This document shows positions 21,587-34,431 of a stretch of 64,000 nucleotides of DNA, in pieces; within the stretch, counting starts at the first letter, position 1; every line of letters starts with the position of its first letter. The stretch is from Heliocybe sulcata (Eukaryota; Basidiomycota; Agaricomycetes; Gloeophyllales; Gloeophyllaceae). A model generated the notes under the pieces. That model saw only the letters and a program-made list of their open reading frames with translations, did not search any database and had not been told where the DNA came from. The position numbers and the translations under genes are program-made. Location: NCBI GenBank assembly GCA_004369045.1, contig ML213508.1, forward strand, positions 1,226,976 through 1,290,975. The letters are read 5' to 3'.

Positions 21587-24455
21587 CTAACGCACCACTT
21601 TGGCCGTCTTCGCCCTTGAGCGGGAGGCAGCCGCGCGTGACGTACGCCCTGTACCAGATGGCGCGAAGCTGAGAGTCGATTGCTTAGCACTAGCCGCCGA
21701 TTTCTTGGCAGCAGGCTTCTTCGTAGTAGTCGTTTGACTAATTCCAAGGATTAGCTGAGGGACAGCAAACGGAAGAAAAGAACAGTAAGGCACCTCATAA
21801 TTGCAGCTCTGTTCGTCCGCTTAGTAGGCTTCGGAGCCTCTTCTTCCTCTACATCATCGTCATCGTCATCATCCGATGGGACCTTTGGAACGCATGAGCG
21901 AAAAGGTCGGTAAAGGTTGTCGCACACTCACCACAGCCTTCTTCCCTCGGCCTTTCGCAGGTGCCTTCTTCGGAGCAGCGGCCTTCTTCGCAGGCGCCTT
22001 CTTCTTCGGCGGAGGCGCATCAGAGTCGTCCAAAACCTCAAAATCGGACCCTCCTCCGACATCAACGTCCATCATCATCGAGTCGACAGACGCATCAGAC
22101 TCTTCCGCGGCTTTTGACTTGCCCTAGTCACGCGAGTTAGTCGATGCACAAGGCCAAGAGCGATACAGGCTTGCCTTAGATTTCGTGGCAGCCTTTCGCT
22201 CCCTCTCGGCGTACTCCTTCTCCTGCTGCTCTCTGGCTTTGGCGAGCTAAGCGGTGGACAAGCAGTAGAATGAGTGATGAGACGGAGCAACAGTGCCACT
22301 GAGCATACCGCATCTTCCAAATCATCTTCGTCCATCTCGCCATTGGCTTGGACGTCTTTCAATAACGACTTCAGTGTTCCCTTCACATGCCTGTAGTTCA
22401 CTAGTGAGTCGGTTATTCACAGCTCACCTCTCACCCGAGCAACTTACGATTCAATCGCGTGCGGATCGTCTTTGTCCACGAACACCTGTATCGCATCACT
22501 CATCCCTCCCTCAGCAAGCAGCTGCAGCTCCTGCGCTGCCAGATATTCCTGCACGAGCGTCTGCACCCGCACTCTGCTCAGCTTCTCACTGACCGAGAGC
22601 TCTGGGTCGTCGATACTCAGCTCAGGTTGATCAATGAGCACTTTGCCCGAGCGCGTAGCGGTCTTCTTCGCTCGGTGGAAGGCTAGAACGTCGCGTGGGT
22701 TCGCGATACGCCCCGCGAATTCTTGGCCGAACCGGATGGGGTTGGACATCTCGGGTACGCCAGTCGTGTCCACCTTCAAACGCATTTAGCTGTCATGGCT
22801 GAGACAGTCTGATGGAGACGTGTCTACCTTTAGTCGCACCAGAGGCAGCATCCTAGGGAGCTCCTCTTCGCCTTCTTCTACGGCTCGCGCGTTCCGTTCG
22901 TCCCAGAGTTGGTTTGCTTGATCGATGAGCGCATTGACCTAGGTCCCAAGCTGAGATACACAGTTGTCGGAAGCTAGAACAGTCACTTACTTTTGACTTC
23001 AGGTATTTAGTAATCTCCATCTGGTCATTCAAGTCGAAGCTCTCAGATTCGGTCTCTTCGCTCAAGACGACCTCATCCAGGACGAACGGTCGTACCGTCC
23101 GGAGAGCAATCGGCGTCATCTGGAACTCCTTTCCTTGGACTTGAAGCAGTGCTACATGCCTTATGAATCAATGATCAGTACAGCCATCATCCTCATCCAG
23201 AACATGAAACGCGCGTTTATGGCTCACTTTTCCAAGGATTCACCATCTGCTAAGGATGTCGCCACAGAAGAACCAGGCTGAGAGATATAATACTTCTTCC
23301 CTGCCACCGGTTCGGGAACAATACGGCAATCATGCTCGTGACCCCATATAACTAGGTCGATGCTGTCGTCGAACATGCCTTCTGGTACGAACTCCTGAGG
23401 TCCATGTTTGACGCTGCGGCCCATCAGTCCCCTAAACATTCATGATCGTATGCGAGGCAAGCCTACCGATTTTGATGGAGAATCAGGATATTGAACCAGT
23501 TGTCCTTATCTCTCGGCATAAACATCCGTACTCGATTGCTGCGCAATTCAAAGTGCATTCTCTGATCCTTGACGTTCCCGACGCCGTATATACCAAGCCT
23601 CGTACCGGCCTTTCTAAGCAAGACAGGCTTGATTGCAAGACCGCTGTCCTGAGCTTCTTTGTCGTTCAACGGAAGATCGAACTTGCCCATGTAGTTGACC
23701 AGGCCCGCGGCTGACAGAAGGTCTAAGGCGCAAAGTGCACCCTCCTGTCGCATAGTGAGGTACATTTGTGACGACATGTAAGGTAAATCTTACAGGACCT
23801 GCACCTTGAGGGTCGTCATGGTTCCCGTGTATTGAGAAGACGGGAATTGCAACGTTGAAGTTAGGATCCTCGTAATTTACGCCAGGGAATCTGTTTTGAC
23901 ATATCAGCGCAGGGCTTTATGTGCACGATTGCCATCCACACACGAGAATCCGGCTGGTTTGCCGTCATTTGGGTCGCTCAAAAGCTCGATCTGGATGGGC
24001 TTGTCGCCCAGAGTGTATTCCCGTAAGAGAGCCATGACTTGGAACAGGGTGTCCCGGGACGGTCTGTTCTCGTGGAAAAGGTCTCCGCCAAGCAGAATCA
24101 GGTCAACCTATAGAAGCGTCCGTGTCGTATAAAAGTCGACAAGGAATAAAAGGTTTAAATTGAGAACGAAGTCCCGCGGCCAAGTTAGACATGTTCTTAT
24201 GAATCGGACACTCACATCGTGCTTGACAGCCAGGTGCAGTATCTCTTTGAATGTATTGATAGAATCCTGACCACGTATTGGGTCTCTCTCGTTGTACCCA
24301 ATATGATTGTCTGTGGCCAGCAGGATCTTGATTGTATCATCCTCCGCTGCAGTCGTGCAGTATGTAAGAACTTTAGTCAGTAAGAGACTTCAGTTCAAAT
24401 GGCACTAACTAGAATCCTCGTGAGGAGCATCGTTGTGATCTCCGTCGTTACTCAT
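21587..24455 (-). CDS. MRE11: Double-strand-break repair nuclease MRE11
   Basis: This is the manganese-dependent nuclease of the MRE11-RAD50-NBS1 complex, which senses and trims DNA breaks and acts at telomeres and in meiosis. The ATG at 24455 opens [14 protein letters not shown], and the first intron leads into [16 protein letters not shown] (phosphoesterase motif I). Then come [17 protein letters not shown] (motif II), [13 protein letters not shown] (motif III), ILHQNR and [12 protein letters not shown] (motif V), all with intact metal ligands. The MRE11 DNA-binding/capping domain follows ([18 protein letters not shown] and on). The C-terminus has a Lys/Ala/Pro-rich tract ([18 protein letters not shown]), an acidic run (about 21838-21880) and a basic end ([12 protein letters not shown]). 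Many short introns divide it. Three ACGCGT boxes lie just upstream. Confidence 0.95.
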
Positions 24456-24551
24456 GCCCGCAGCTGTCTCAGTACTTGTGTCGGCTACTTGTCCAACAAA
24501 GGGCAAAACCCGGCGGGCACGATGAAGAGGTTGCCGGTGGCGCGGAGCAAG

Positions 24552-24594
24552 ACGCGTCGGGCACACGCGTCGCGTGTTTAATGAGTAGACGCGT
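24552..24594. promoter_or_regulatory. Cluster of three MluI cell-cycle boxes upstream of MRE11
   Basis: ACGCGT occurs at 24552-24557, 24565-24570 and 24589-24594, about 97-139 bases before the MRE11 ATG. The hexamer is the binding site of MBF-type (Mbp1/Res-like) G1/S factors in fungi. Three copies in 43 bases in the promoter of a DNA-repair gene suggest S-phase-linked expression. The function here is inferred. Confidence 0.6.
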
Positions 24595-25371
24595 TTGTCG
24601 CGTCGGTGTGACGACTTCCAGCTTTCTCCCGATAGTACTTATACGTATACTGAGGTATATGCCCAATTCGAATGCTACCTTTCTACTCCTAAACATAGTT
24701 GGAAACTCTATGTCTAGAGTATATAGCATGAATGGTCCCTAGAGTTTCCTCGGATCGCGCCTTCCTCCCTTTGCCAGGAGTTGTGAGCGCAGGGAAACCC
24801 AGAGCCGAAATTCAGCTCTGCGCTTATGGGTACTGTATGAGTAGTGCTCCAGCATGTCTCATTCTCTCCCTCCCCTATAATGATCCATATAACCTTCAGC
24901 TCGTTCGGAGAAATATTGTCGCTGCTGCTGAACTAGTTGGCGTCCGGGGACGTTATCAAACTCTGAATGAAAGCCAAGGCGCCGATGAAAACTGCAGAGA
25001 TCTCCTACAATCCCTCCACACTCCGTGATGCCAGTCCTTGATGTGGGAGACAAATGCTGGGGACTGCAGGGGTCAGGCGGCCGGCCAGACGCGGTGGCGC
25101 AGATGTCACGGGCAACATCCATGTTATGATATGTCCATGGTCTTGATGTCGCCGGTGCAAAAGACGCCAAACCGTCCAGCGATCGGACTCTCAGACTGCT
25201 AATGTCAAGATGTCCAAGACAAGTCAGCAAGTAAGGAAATGGACGCCAAGTTCTTGCCATGGAGAACCGTAAGCCGACAATGCTGACGCAAGCAAGAGAT
25301 CCCTGGTATGTCCTTCATTTACATCACAATATGTTACGCCCTCTTCTGAAGGCTCGCAAGAGCTGTCTATC
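24595..25371. other. Intergenic stretch between GDP-fucose synthase and MRE11
   Basis: No gene is supported. A minus-strand frame at 24859-25260 has no domain, no neighbouring exons and poor composition. The MRE11 promoter is at the left side and the 3' flank of the GDP-fucose synthase gene at the right. Confidence 0.35.
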
Positions 25372-26843
<1,472 letters not shown>

Positions 26844-27036
26844 GTTTGCAACCACGAGAACGACTGCTGAGGTGACACAGGAGAGAGGCGGATCGTAACA
26901 GCTACGGATCTAATCTCAACAGAGTGCAAAGGAGAGGATAGACGCCGTTCTCGCGGTCGAGCGCTTTATCCACGCCACACAACGAGCAGGCTTCGATTGC
27001 GTTCATAACTTCCTTTGGTCTTTATCCCCCACCACC
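26844..27036. promoter_or_regulatory. Shared promoter of GDP-fucose synthase and FAD synthetase
   Basis: Only 193 bases separate the two divergent start codons, so both promoters must overlap here. No clear TATA box is seen. Confidence 0.5.
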
Positions 27037-28574
27037 ATGGAGAACCGGAACATTGCAAAGGAGGTCTACGACCTGGCAGAGTCATCGAGCAGCGTGGCTC
27101 ACCGCGTCAAGGAGGCAGTTCGGGTCATAGAGGATGTCCTCGACGAGTACGGGTGAGTACCGCCGATTGTGTGGAGGTATATGCGCAGACTGACAGCAGG
27201 AGCTTTGAAGGGAGGACCGTGTGTCCATTAGCTTCAACGGTGGGAAGGACTGTGAGTGCCCAACATCGCAGACTATATCGCCGTATTGAGGGAGATCTAC
27301 CAGGTACGGTACTATTGCACCTCTACGTTGGCGTCCTCGCCCGCCGTTCCTCATCCAGGCGCAAGAACATTCCTGCAGTATACATACCCCTGCCGTCGCC
27401 CTTCCCCGCTCTCGAGACCTTCATCGCCGATACTGCCCGCGCCTACTCTCTCGATCTCTTCCACAGCGAGCCACCGGACGAGCAGCAGCCGGTGGAGAGC
27501 GTCCCCAAGTCAGTCGTGAACACCCCCGCTACGGAAGACCTGCCAAAGCAGAAGGGTGGTGAGGGTATGCGGATGGCCCTCAAGCTGTACAAAGAAAAGT
27601 TTCCGAATGTCGAGGCCATCCTGGTGGGTACGAGAAAGGGCGATCCTCATGGGGGTACGAGCAATGTCATCAATTGCAATTATGCGACTCAACCTCGTAG
27701 CAGCTATTCTCCAATACCGCAATCCCTGCGACCCTGGTTGGCCCCGCTTCGAACGCGTGCACCCGATCATCAACTGGTCATACAACGACGTCTGGGTCTT
27801 CCTTCGCACACTGAAAATACCCTATTGCTCTCTCTATGATGAAGGGTGAGTTCCCCTTCCTCCCTGCTGTTGCTGTCCTTCCGCAGGCCCAGGGCCAAAG
27901 TCACGCCAGCTTATTCCTCGCCTTGCTGGTCACCGCAGCATCACGGTGGAGTATGATCAGTGGCGCTAGTTCGAGAGACGCCAGCCCTGAGCGCAATGGC
28001 GGTGATTGCGCAAACGAGTCGTTGAGTCCCTGAGATGGCGCCCACGGTGGCTTTCGGAGTATCGCACCATGATGCTGAGGTGGCCGCGTTTGTTGCGTTA
28101 GAACCAGCTACCGTTTAGAATCGCCCTTCTGCTTGCGCCAGCACCACTCCTCTTCTCTATACCTTCACTAATCGATGCATCAGATACACCTCCATCGGCT
28201 CGACATACAACACCTTCCCCAACCCCGCTCTCAAAATCCAGCCCTCCTGCTCGACCCTCCCCCCGCTCACGAACGGTACGGGCACCTCCACACCGCGCTC
28301 GCTCCCAGAACACGCTGCGCTCGTCACGCTTTCCTCCGATCCCACTACCACGTGCTTCCCCGAGGCGAACAGCGGCGAGTTCGCCACGCTATCGATTGAC
28401 CCCAGTTCCACCTGCTTCGCCGACAGCACCGCGTGTGGCGATGCACCTCTTCTTAATGGTTCAGGGAGTGGTTTGAGTCAGTCGACAATGGAGGTACGGT
28501 ACCGCCCTGCGTACGAGCTTGTGGATGAGAGCCTCGAGCGTGCAGGGCGGGGCTCAGCTATAGCCGGACCATGA
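27037..28574 (+). CDS. FAD1: FAD synthetase (FMN adenylyltransferase, PAPS-reductase fold)
   Basis: It transfers AMP from ATP to FMN to make FAD. The ATG at 27037 opens [20 protein letters not shown]. The PP-loop appears as [17 protein letters not shown] across an intron near 27252, followed by [49 protein letters not shown] and [23 protein letters not shown], all hallmarks of the yeast Fad1 family. The C-terminal extension (Ser/Thr-rich, then [17 protein letters not shown]) ends at 28574. One intron (about 27847-28179) is roughly 330 bases, six times the local norm, and splits the DEG/YTSIG signature. The product is cytosolic or mitochondrial; no targeting signal is visible. Confidence 0.9.
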
Positions 28575-28885
28575 TCGACGTTTATCTTCAAGCTGTATTA
28601 TTGGAAGAAGCAACGACCTTGACCGGACTAGGCGACGTTGTATGGTTCAGGCATCGGAGAAGTCATGAAATCTTGTAATGCTACTTTTTCTTCCTTCCTT
28701 CCTTCGCTAGCTCTGTACTTTCCCGGGGCAATCTACACAAGCGTTGAGCAATTTTTTCAGCGCGAATCCGTATCTTCTTGGATGTTGCTATCATTATATT
28801 ATGCTTTATGAGAGTCTAGCGTATATATCTATATCCGTCGGCCCTACTACGAGTGTTCATCATGAGTGACACGAATGCCTCGAGT

Positions 28886-30239
28886 TCACTCAGGTTTTAC
28901 GTGGTTCGGGGTCACCTTGCCGGCTTCCACATCTTCAAGGGGTACGCGCTCGTACGCCTTGCTGTTGTTCGATTGCTGCGGGAGAGACTCGAGATGCTTG
29001 ATCCAAGTGTAGTATATCGAGCCACCGAGAATAGTCGCGATGGACGCAGCACGGCCACTAGGGCACATCCAATGTCAGACAGCAAGATGTAAGGACAGGC
29101 TGATGCAACTCACGTCGTGACAATTTCAGAGAAAAGCCAGACTCCGAGTATGGTTGCAAGGACACCACGCACGGCGGAAGAAACCATGTGCGTGATGGGA
29201 GAGGTCACCTTAATAGAGAGCAGACTCGCAATGCTCATAAGAAAGCCGAAGACCCCCTAGAACATTGTCAGAACGTAAACTGAATTGATGTCGAGTCGCA
29301 TGTACCGTGATAGCAGATCCCCACAAGAATGTCGTGAGCGGGCTCATGGCACCAACGGCCACGGCTTCTGAGGGTCCGAAGAACAACTTCATCACGCCCG
29401 GCACCTCACCAGCAAGCACGATGAATGGAATCAGCGCGACCGCACTCAGCGAGTTGCCGTACCACGATAGGTCGAGCGTGTTGCCCTTCACGACGTCGAG
29501 CGTGCGCTTAATGATGACAGAGTGCGTTGCAGTAACTGCGGACGAAACGACGCCGAAGAAAATGCCGAGCGTGGAGACAGCTGTGCCGTCCAGGAAAACG
29601 CCGACGAAGAAACCCAGGGTGACAATCCCACACGCAAAGAGGATGCGCAGCGATGGGCGGGACGAGAGCATGATGTACGAGGTCAGGCAGGTGAATGGCA
29701 GAACGAGACCGCGCGCCACTTGGTAAAAGGAGGCATCGACGTATTTGAGAGTGAAGTTGCTGAAGCTGCGATGGGGTCAGTAGAGGTCGTCGAACGGTAC
29801 GTCGGGCGAACCTAAGTCCAATGACATTCAAACCAACGAGAGGCGCGAGATTCTTGAGACGGGGGAGACTGAAGTCCATAGGTACCTTGACCAGACCTGC
29901 CGTGTGCGATACCAGGAAGAGAATAACGGCGATGACGAGCTGAGTGAATAGGAAGAAGAGAGGCACATCGGTGCTGCTCAAGACCCATTTGTTTCTGCCG
30001 TTTCTTCAGCATCGTGTACAGCATCATGAACCTGGTGAAACATACGCCATGACCATCTAGCCCTGCAGTATCAGTATTTCAACCTCGTTCAAACGATAAG
30101 ACACCCACAGCCAACGCAGCTACCAAGTAGAATAAGACAGTACCCGTCTAGATATTGGATCAGCAATCGACGACGTCCATTCATCGTTCAGACGCACCAC
30201 GGCTGCTCTAGAGTGCCCCTCGCCATCTTTTGAAGACAT
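28886..30239 (-). CDS. GDP-fucose transporter (SLC35C1-like, DMT superfamily)
   Basis: A Golgi antiporter that would import GDP-fucose in exchange for GMP. The ATG at 30239 opens MSSKDGEGHSRAAV. Three short introns then join TGTVLFYLVAALA to MVMA to NKWVLSSTDVPLFFLFTQLV, which matches the family's first two membrane helices. Later landmarks are VGLNVIGL, FTLKYVDASFYQVARGLVLP, FGVVSSAVTATHSVIIKRTL and WYGNSLSAVALIPFIVLAG, then HMVSSAVRGVLATILGV. About ten hydrophobic helices are visible and the tail ends in GKVTPNHVKPE. SLC35C1 and related GDP-sugar carriers share this FYQVARGL-type box, so fucose specificity is inferred partly from the nearby GDP-fucose synthase. A TPT-family carrier of another sugar is the alternative. 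Confidence 0.82.
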
Positions 30240-31229
30240 ATCCGCTGGCACCAATTAAGCTAGAAGACTATGGACAAACGAATGGAAGACAGCAAGGAGG
30301 GCTGTTGCAAGATATTAGCGACAACCGCAAAACGCGTGGGCGTTTGCGCAGTACCGGCGGCCTAGGGGATGCGGGGAGCGGGTGGGGAGGAGAGAAGCGC
30401 GGGAACGCGGACTTCGATGGCGAGTCTTTCTTGAACCTTGACCTCCACGACGTCGTGGAAGCTGCTCACCGCTAAGATGTCCTTGTCCTGATGTTCTGGT
30501 CACTGCAGGAGCCTACACTGCTCACTGGTCTGTGCGATTTTAGGCCACAATCGTGGCCATGTAACGGCCGAGACGAGGCGCCCGGGGTTCTGATGGCCAA
30601 GCATTATACGTCAGTCGTCACGACGAAGACCTTTCCGATAACTGCTGACAAGGATGACCTAAGGGCTACATGCCTCATTAAAATATCACTGGTCGATAGG
30701 TACCTTTTCCTCCATTATTTACGCGCCCCACAGGACATTTCGCAATCCATACCTGCATCAAGCTGATCCTGACGCCTCTGAGCGCTCTAGAGGAGATCAC
30801 TCGGGCCACATGTCTGCACTATATGGAACTCTGAATAGCTTTGAAGTATGGCATATGCACGCGTTGGTTCTTCAAAGCCACAGTCTGAGCACGTCGCCGC
30901 CGCCATAGTTGAAACTGGATCTTGACTGGATCAGCTCTCGACAGGACTTTTACACCCAGACGTCTCCGAGCGCCCTCTTCCTCACCTATTACCGTTCGAG
31001 ATAGTGCTGGAAGTACCTAACTGCTGTGGCCGTTGGTTCGGGTCCCATGGGAGCCTTCCAAACCCAACGCACTTCTGCTGGGAGTTTCTCTCTCAGGTGC
31101 TTACTCTGAGGCTCTCATCCATGTCAACACTGCGAACAACCCGTCTCCAAGGCCGTTCTCATGCAATGGTTCTTCAAAATGCTGAGGATTGGTATGCTAC
31201 CTAGCTGATGCACTTCTCCCTGGGGATCC
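30240..31229. other. Intergenic stretch
   Basis: About 1 kb without a supported gene. A short GC-rich frame near 30310-30475 has no domain. The left edge must hold the GDP-fucose transporter promoter. Confidence 0.35.
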
Positions 31230-31639
31230 CGACAGCTGCAAAACCTCAAAAAATAAAATCTTATTTTAATCCAAATGATTTTTCTTTGTCTTTTCCTTGG
31301 TCTTCGACTGCCCAGAGAATTTCATTTTTTTTGATTAATTTGAGTTTAACTATGTTGTTAGATAATCTTAAACCTATTTCTAACATTCTTTTTTATTTAA
31401 ACGGACAATCTACCCTCTAGTCAAAATATTTTAGTGGCTGCTAAAGTTTTTTAGTCTTAAAAACGGGACATTTTTTATTGTTAGCGCGAGGTTGAGAAAA
31501 TGTTCCATTTTTTGGCCCCCGAAAAGCTAATTTTACAGCATAAAGTAATTCTTTTTTTTAGTGCTACAATTTTGATCTCGAGATTTGGGATAATCACAGT
31601 AATTGCGACGCGAAGAAAAATAATTGAATAAATATTAAA
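31230..31639. other. AT-rich island next to the tRNA
   Basis: About 400 bases of very low GC (long T runs, aaataaaatcttatttta) contrast with both neighbours and end at the 3' end of the tRNA gene. A T-run on the tRNA's strand (complement of 31615-31619) can act as its pol III terminator. No coding region is supported. Origin unknown; an inserted organelle or retroposon fragment is possible but unproven. Confidence 0.4.
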
Positions 31640-31725
31640 GCTCCCGGTGAGGATCGAACTCACAATCTTCTGCTGGAACCCAACAAAGTAGGAAGCAGAC
31701 GCCTTGACCATTGGGCCACGGGAGC
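31640..31725 (-). tRNA. tRNA-Arg(CCT) with a short intron
   Basis: On the minus strand the acceptor arms GCTCCCG and CGGGAGC pair perfectly. The D arm (GCC...GGC), the anticodon stem (TCTGC/GCAGA) and the T arm (GTGAG TTCGATC CTCAC, which contains the B box) are all present. The anticodon loop reads TTCCTA, then about 14 extra bases, then A, giving anticodon CCT with an intron at the standard position after base 37. Total length is 86 bases. A reading with another anticodon would need the intron elsewhere. Confidence 0.9.
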
Positions 31726-31872
31726 TGAATTACGTAGAGTAATTTACTTTATATCAATAGAAGTTCTTATTTTATAATGACCTAATGGTGACAAGCAGAA
31801 AGAACTGACTATACTGAGCATCGTCAGAACACATTACTGGGTAACCTCAACTTCCTCCTCAGACCCAACAAG

Positions 31873-33580
31873 CTACATAGTACCCCACTGTCCTCCCGCT
31901 CCTCCGGCATACCCGGGCTGCCCCGCATTCCACCCCGGCTGCTGGAACTGCTGCCCCATTCCCGCCATCGGGATCGGGGACGGTGTAGTCGCAAATGGAG
32001 CTTGTGGTGAGGTCCCAAACTGTTGCGGCATCGAAGAGAACGTCTGCGGCTGCGGTTGAAACGGTGCGGGTGCCCCTGCCATCATCGCGGACATATGGGG
32101 CTGTGGCTGGAATTGCTGCTGAGGGTAAGAACCGAATCCTGCCGGTGGTTGAGGAGAGAAGGGCATCCCGGTATGCTGTTGTTGAGCGAACGGGTTTGAT
32201 TGCATTCCGTTCATTGGCGAGAATGACGGGGAAGATGAAGGTCCCATGAATGACGATGGTGGCTGCAGATTTTGCTGGAAATGGCTGCCGCCGGTCATCC
32301 CAGAAGCGAAGCTAGGCATGCTACCAGACATCCCCGAGAACCCCAGGCCACTCCCTGTCGCGCCTGTCATATTACCGTATGGCGGTGAAGGGTTGAAGCC
32401 TGCGGGGTTCGGGCCTAGACTATTGAAACCAGTCGGGTTGGAAGCGATGTTGCCATACATAGCGCCCACGCCATTCATAGACCCGAGCCCTTGTTGCGGC
32501 AGAGCGGACGTCGTCTGAGGTGACACGATTTGAAGGGGTAGCGTACTGTTCGTCGAAGGTGCTTGCAGGGAAACTAGGTCGTCCCAGACAGGATTACTGA
32601 ATGATTTGTCAGGGCTGGCTTGAGGTTGGGTTTGCGGCTGGGTTGACGGCGCAGAAGGAGCGGGATAGGTACCAGACATCAAGGGCCGGCTAGCAGTAGT
32701 ATTGGGACTTGGCGATAGAGCGGAAGTACCGGCTGTGAGTCTACTTGGTGAAGGGCTAGTCCTCGAGCGGACAGGAGGCACTGCCGCTGCCGATCGCGAA
32801 GGACCAAGCAGTTGTTCTGCTATCCGTGCCCCACGGGAGGAGACGGGCGTTACGGGTCGTTGGGGGGCCCGGGGCTTCTCTGCGATCTGTGCAGGCCGGG
32901 TCTTGAACCTTTGAAACTCGTACTTTGCTTGAATAAAGGACTTGAGTTATCACGGGATATCAGAGCCAATGGTTCAAATCCGGTACTCACCTCGAATGTA
33001 CTTCTCAATTTCACTATCTCGCTCGGCCTCCATCATGTTGGCTGGAAGGGGATTACGAGTTTCATCCGGATTATACACCGAATTTGATTTGACATTGCCA
33101 GTGTTCTTCATGTGCTATATTCGTGAAGAGATATACGTTACGGTGCGTTCTCAGTACGGAGGTGGACGTGGGCCGACCTCGACTTGCTCCTTCGTCCACG
33201 TATCCAGGGTCAAGCTCTTTCTGAGATAAATGGGAAGATTAGCGTCGCAGTATCAACCGCAAGCATTCGACGCACACTTTCGAAATGTGGGTGCCCATCT
33301 TTCTATGAATAGCGGCGCAATGGACGCTAATATCACGGTCAACTTGAGTACAAGGACACATCTGACCAAAAGGTACAGCATACCATAGGAATATCCCAAG
33401 ATTATGAGAAGCCCATCTCGGATTCTTGGACTTGCAGTCTGCGCACACGTCTATTCTCCATCAGTATGAATGCCGGCCATCCCGACCAGCATGAAACTCG
33501 CCATTTCCAGGTTGAGCGACTAGCTCAAGCAAGATACGTTGATGCCGTTCTGCTGCGACCTTGCTTACACCGCTGGACAT
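31873..33580 (-). CDS. AGE2: ArfGAP of the SMAP/Age2 type
   Basis: It stimulates GTP hydrolysis by Arf in trans-Golgi/endosome vesicle traffic. The ATG at 33580 opens [15 protein letters not shown]. After a short intron the ArfGAP zinc finger reads [19 protein letters not shown], continuing into FLCVHC, with the exact CX2CX16CX2C spacing. The arginine finger is in [15 protein letters not shown], followed by [12 protein letters not shown]. The C-terminal half (about 300 residues) is low-complexity Pro/Gln/Ser/Gly/Met-rich ([29 protein letters not shown]) and likely disordered, as in SMAP proteins. The first intron appears to begin with GC rather than GT (AATG/gcgagt), because only that junction keeps NDVCADC in frame. 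It is divergent from the PEX39-like gene. Confidence 0.9.
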
Positions 33581-33815
33581 GTTGCTGGCATATGAGCACA
33601 GTAGCGAGCAGAGGGAAAAGATGAGGGTGACATCGTTACGGTTAAGACTCAAGAGTATAAGGCGGCGGAAGTAGCCGGCCCAACCTCTTCCTGGACCTTC
33701 ATCACCGCGACCTAAATTAAGCCCAAGCTTTCCGTGACGACGTTCATTCCTGAGAGACGACCATTCTTTGGGCACTGGTTTAACTGTTGAAGATTGTGCT
33801 CGACCTACGCAGCCC
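33581..33815. promoter_or_regulatory. Shared promoter of ArfGAP and PEX39-like genes
   Basis: The 235 bases between two divergent start codons must carry both promoters. No specific element was recognised. Confidence 0.45.
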
Positions 33816-34431
33816 ATGGCGTCCGAGCAGAGTAATGTCGAGGATGCAATCCGTATGTTTCTATCATACCCATTTGCAGAAGATCAGACGTATCAGGTAC
33901 GCGCCGGCTCTCCTCAAGTAGACTTGGTGTTTTGAAAGTCCATTCGCAAGCAAGGTCTCGCAAGCATCTTGTCCGCGAACTCGCTAGAGGACAAATCGGA
34001 GGATGAGAAGGAAAGCTTGTTGATGCAGTCGCAGATATACTACTTCAATAGGTTCTCGCCTTTCAATACCTCGTAAGCCATGTCTAACTGGCCGAAACAG
34101 GATTGCGCAGACGTCCATAACATTGGATGACGTCCGAGCCTTGCAATGCTCGCTGTCGTCGGCTTCCGCGGCTCCGTCGGTAGCTGCAGAAGTAGAACAA
34201 CCCACTTGTACAACAGTCTTTGCTCCGGAGGAGATGCAGACGCTGTCGTTTGCAGAACTCAAGGAGCTGATCGAGCAAGGGAAAACCGATCAGATACCAA
34301 ATAATAAGGTCATCACTGATGCGCTTAATGTGAGTACTCGCTCTCTCCTATGGAGCGTACACTATAACAGCAGCCAGACAGCGCCCCCGAGCGAATCACA
34401 GTCCCAGCCGCGCAAGAAACCTTGGGAGTAG
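33816..34431 (+). CDS. PEX39: PEX39-like peroxisomal import factor (KPWE protein)
   Basis: Four exons (33816-33896, 33951-34051, 34101-34329, 34378-34431) join in frame to 154 residues. The C-terminal part reads MQTLSFAELKELIEQGKTD, then QIPNNKVITDALN and, after the last intron, APPSESQSQPRKKPWE at the very end. This arrangement of a short helix, an IPNNK segment and a terminal KPWE is the pattern I know for PEX39 (human C6orf226, yeast YJR012C), a small cytosolic protein that helps PEX7 deliver PTS2 cargo to peroxisomes. The N-terminal 90 residues (AIRMFLSYPFAEDQTYQQGL, ILSANSLEDKSEDEKESLL) have no known motif and make the protein longer than the minimal family. The assignment rests on the C-terminal motif only. 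Confidence 0.65.

Noticed and set aside
24859-25260. Minus-strand frame of 133 codons between GDP-fucose synthase and MRE11
   Set aside because: No domain, no splice partners and no protein-like pattern; it is probably chance.
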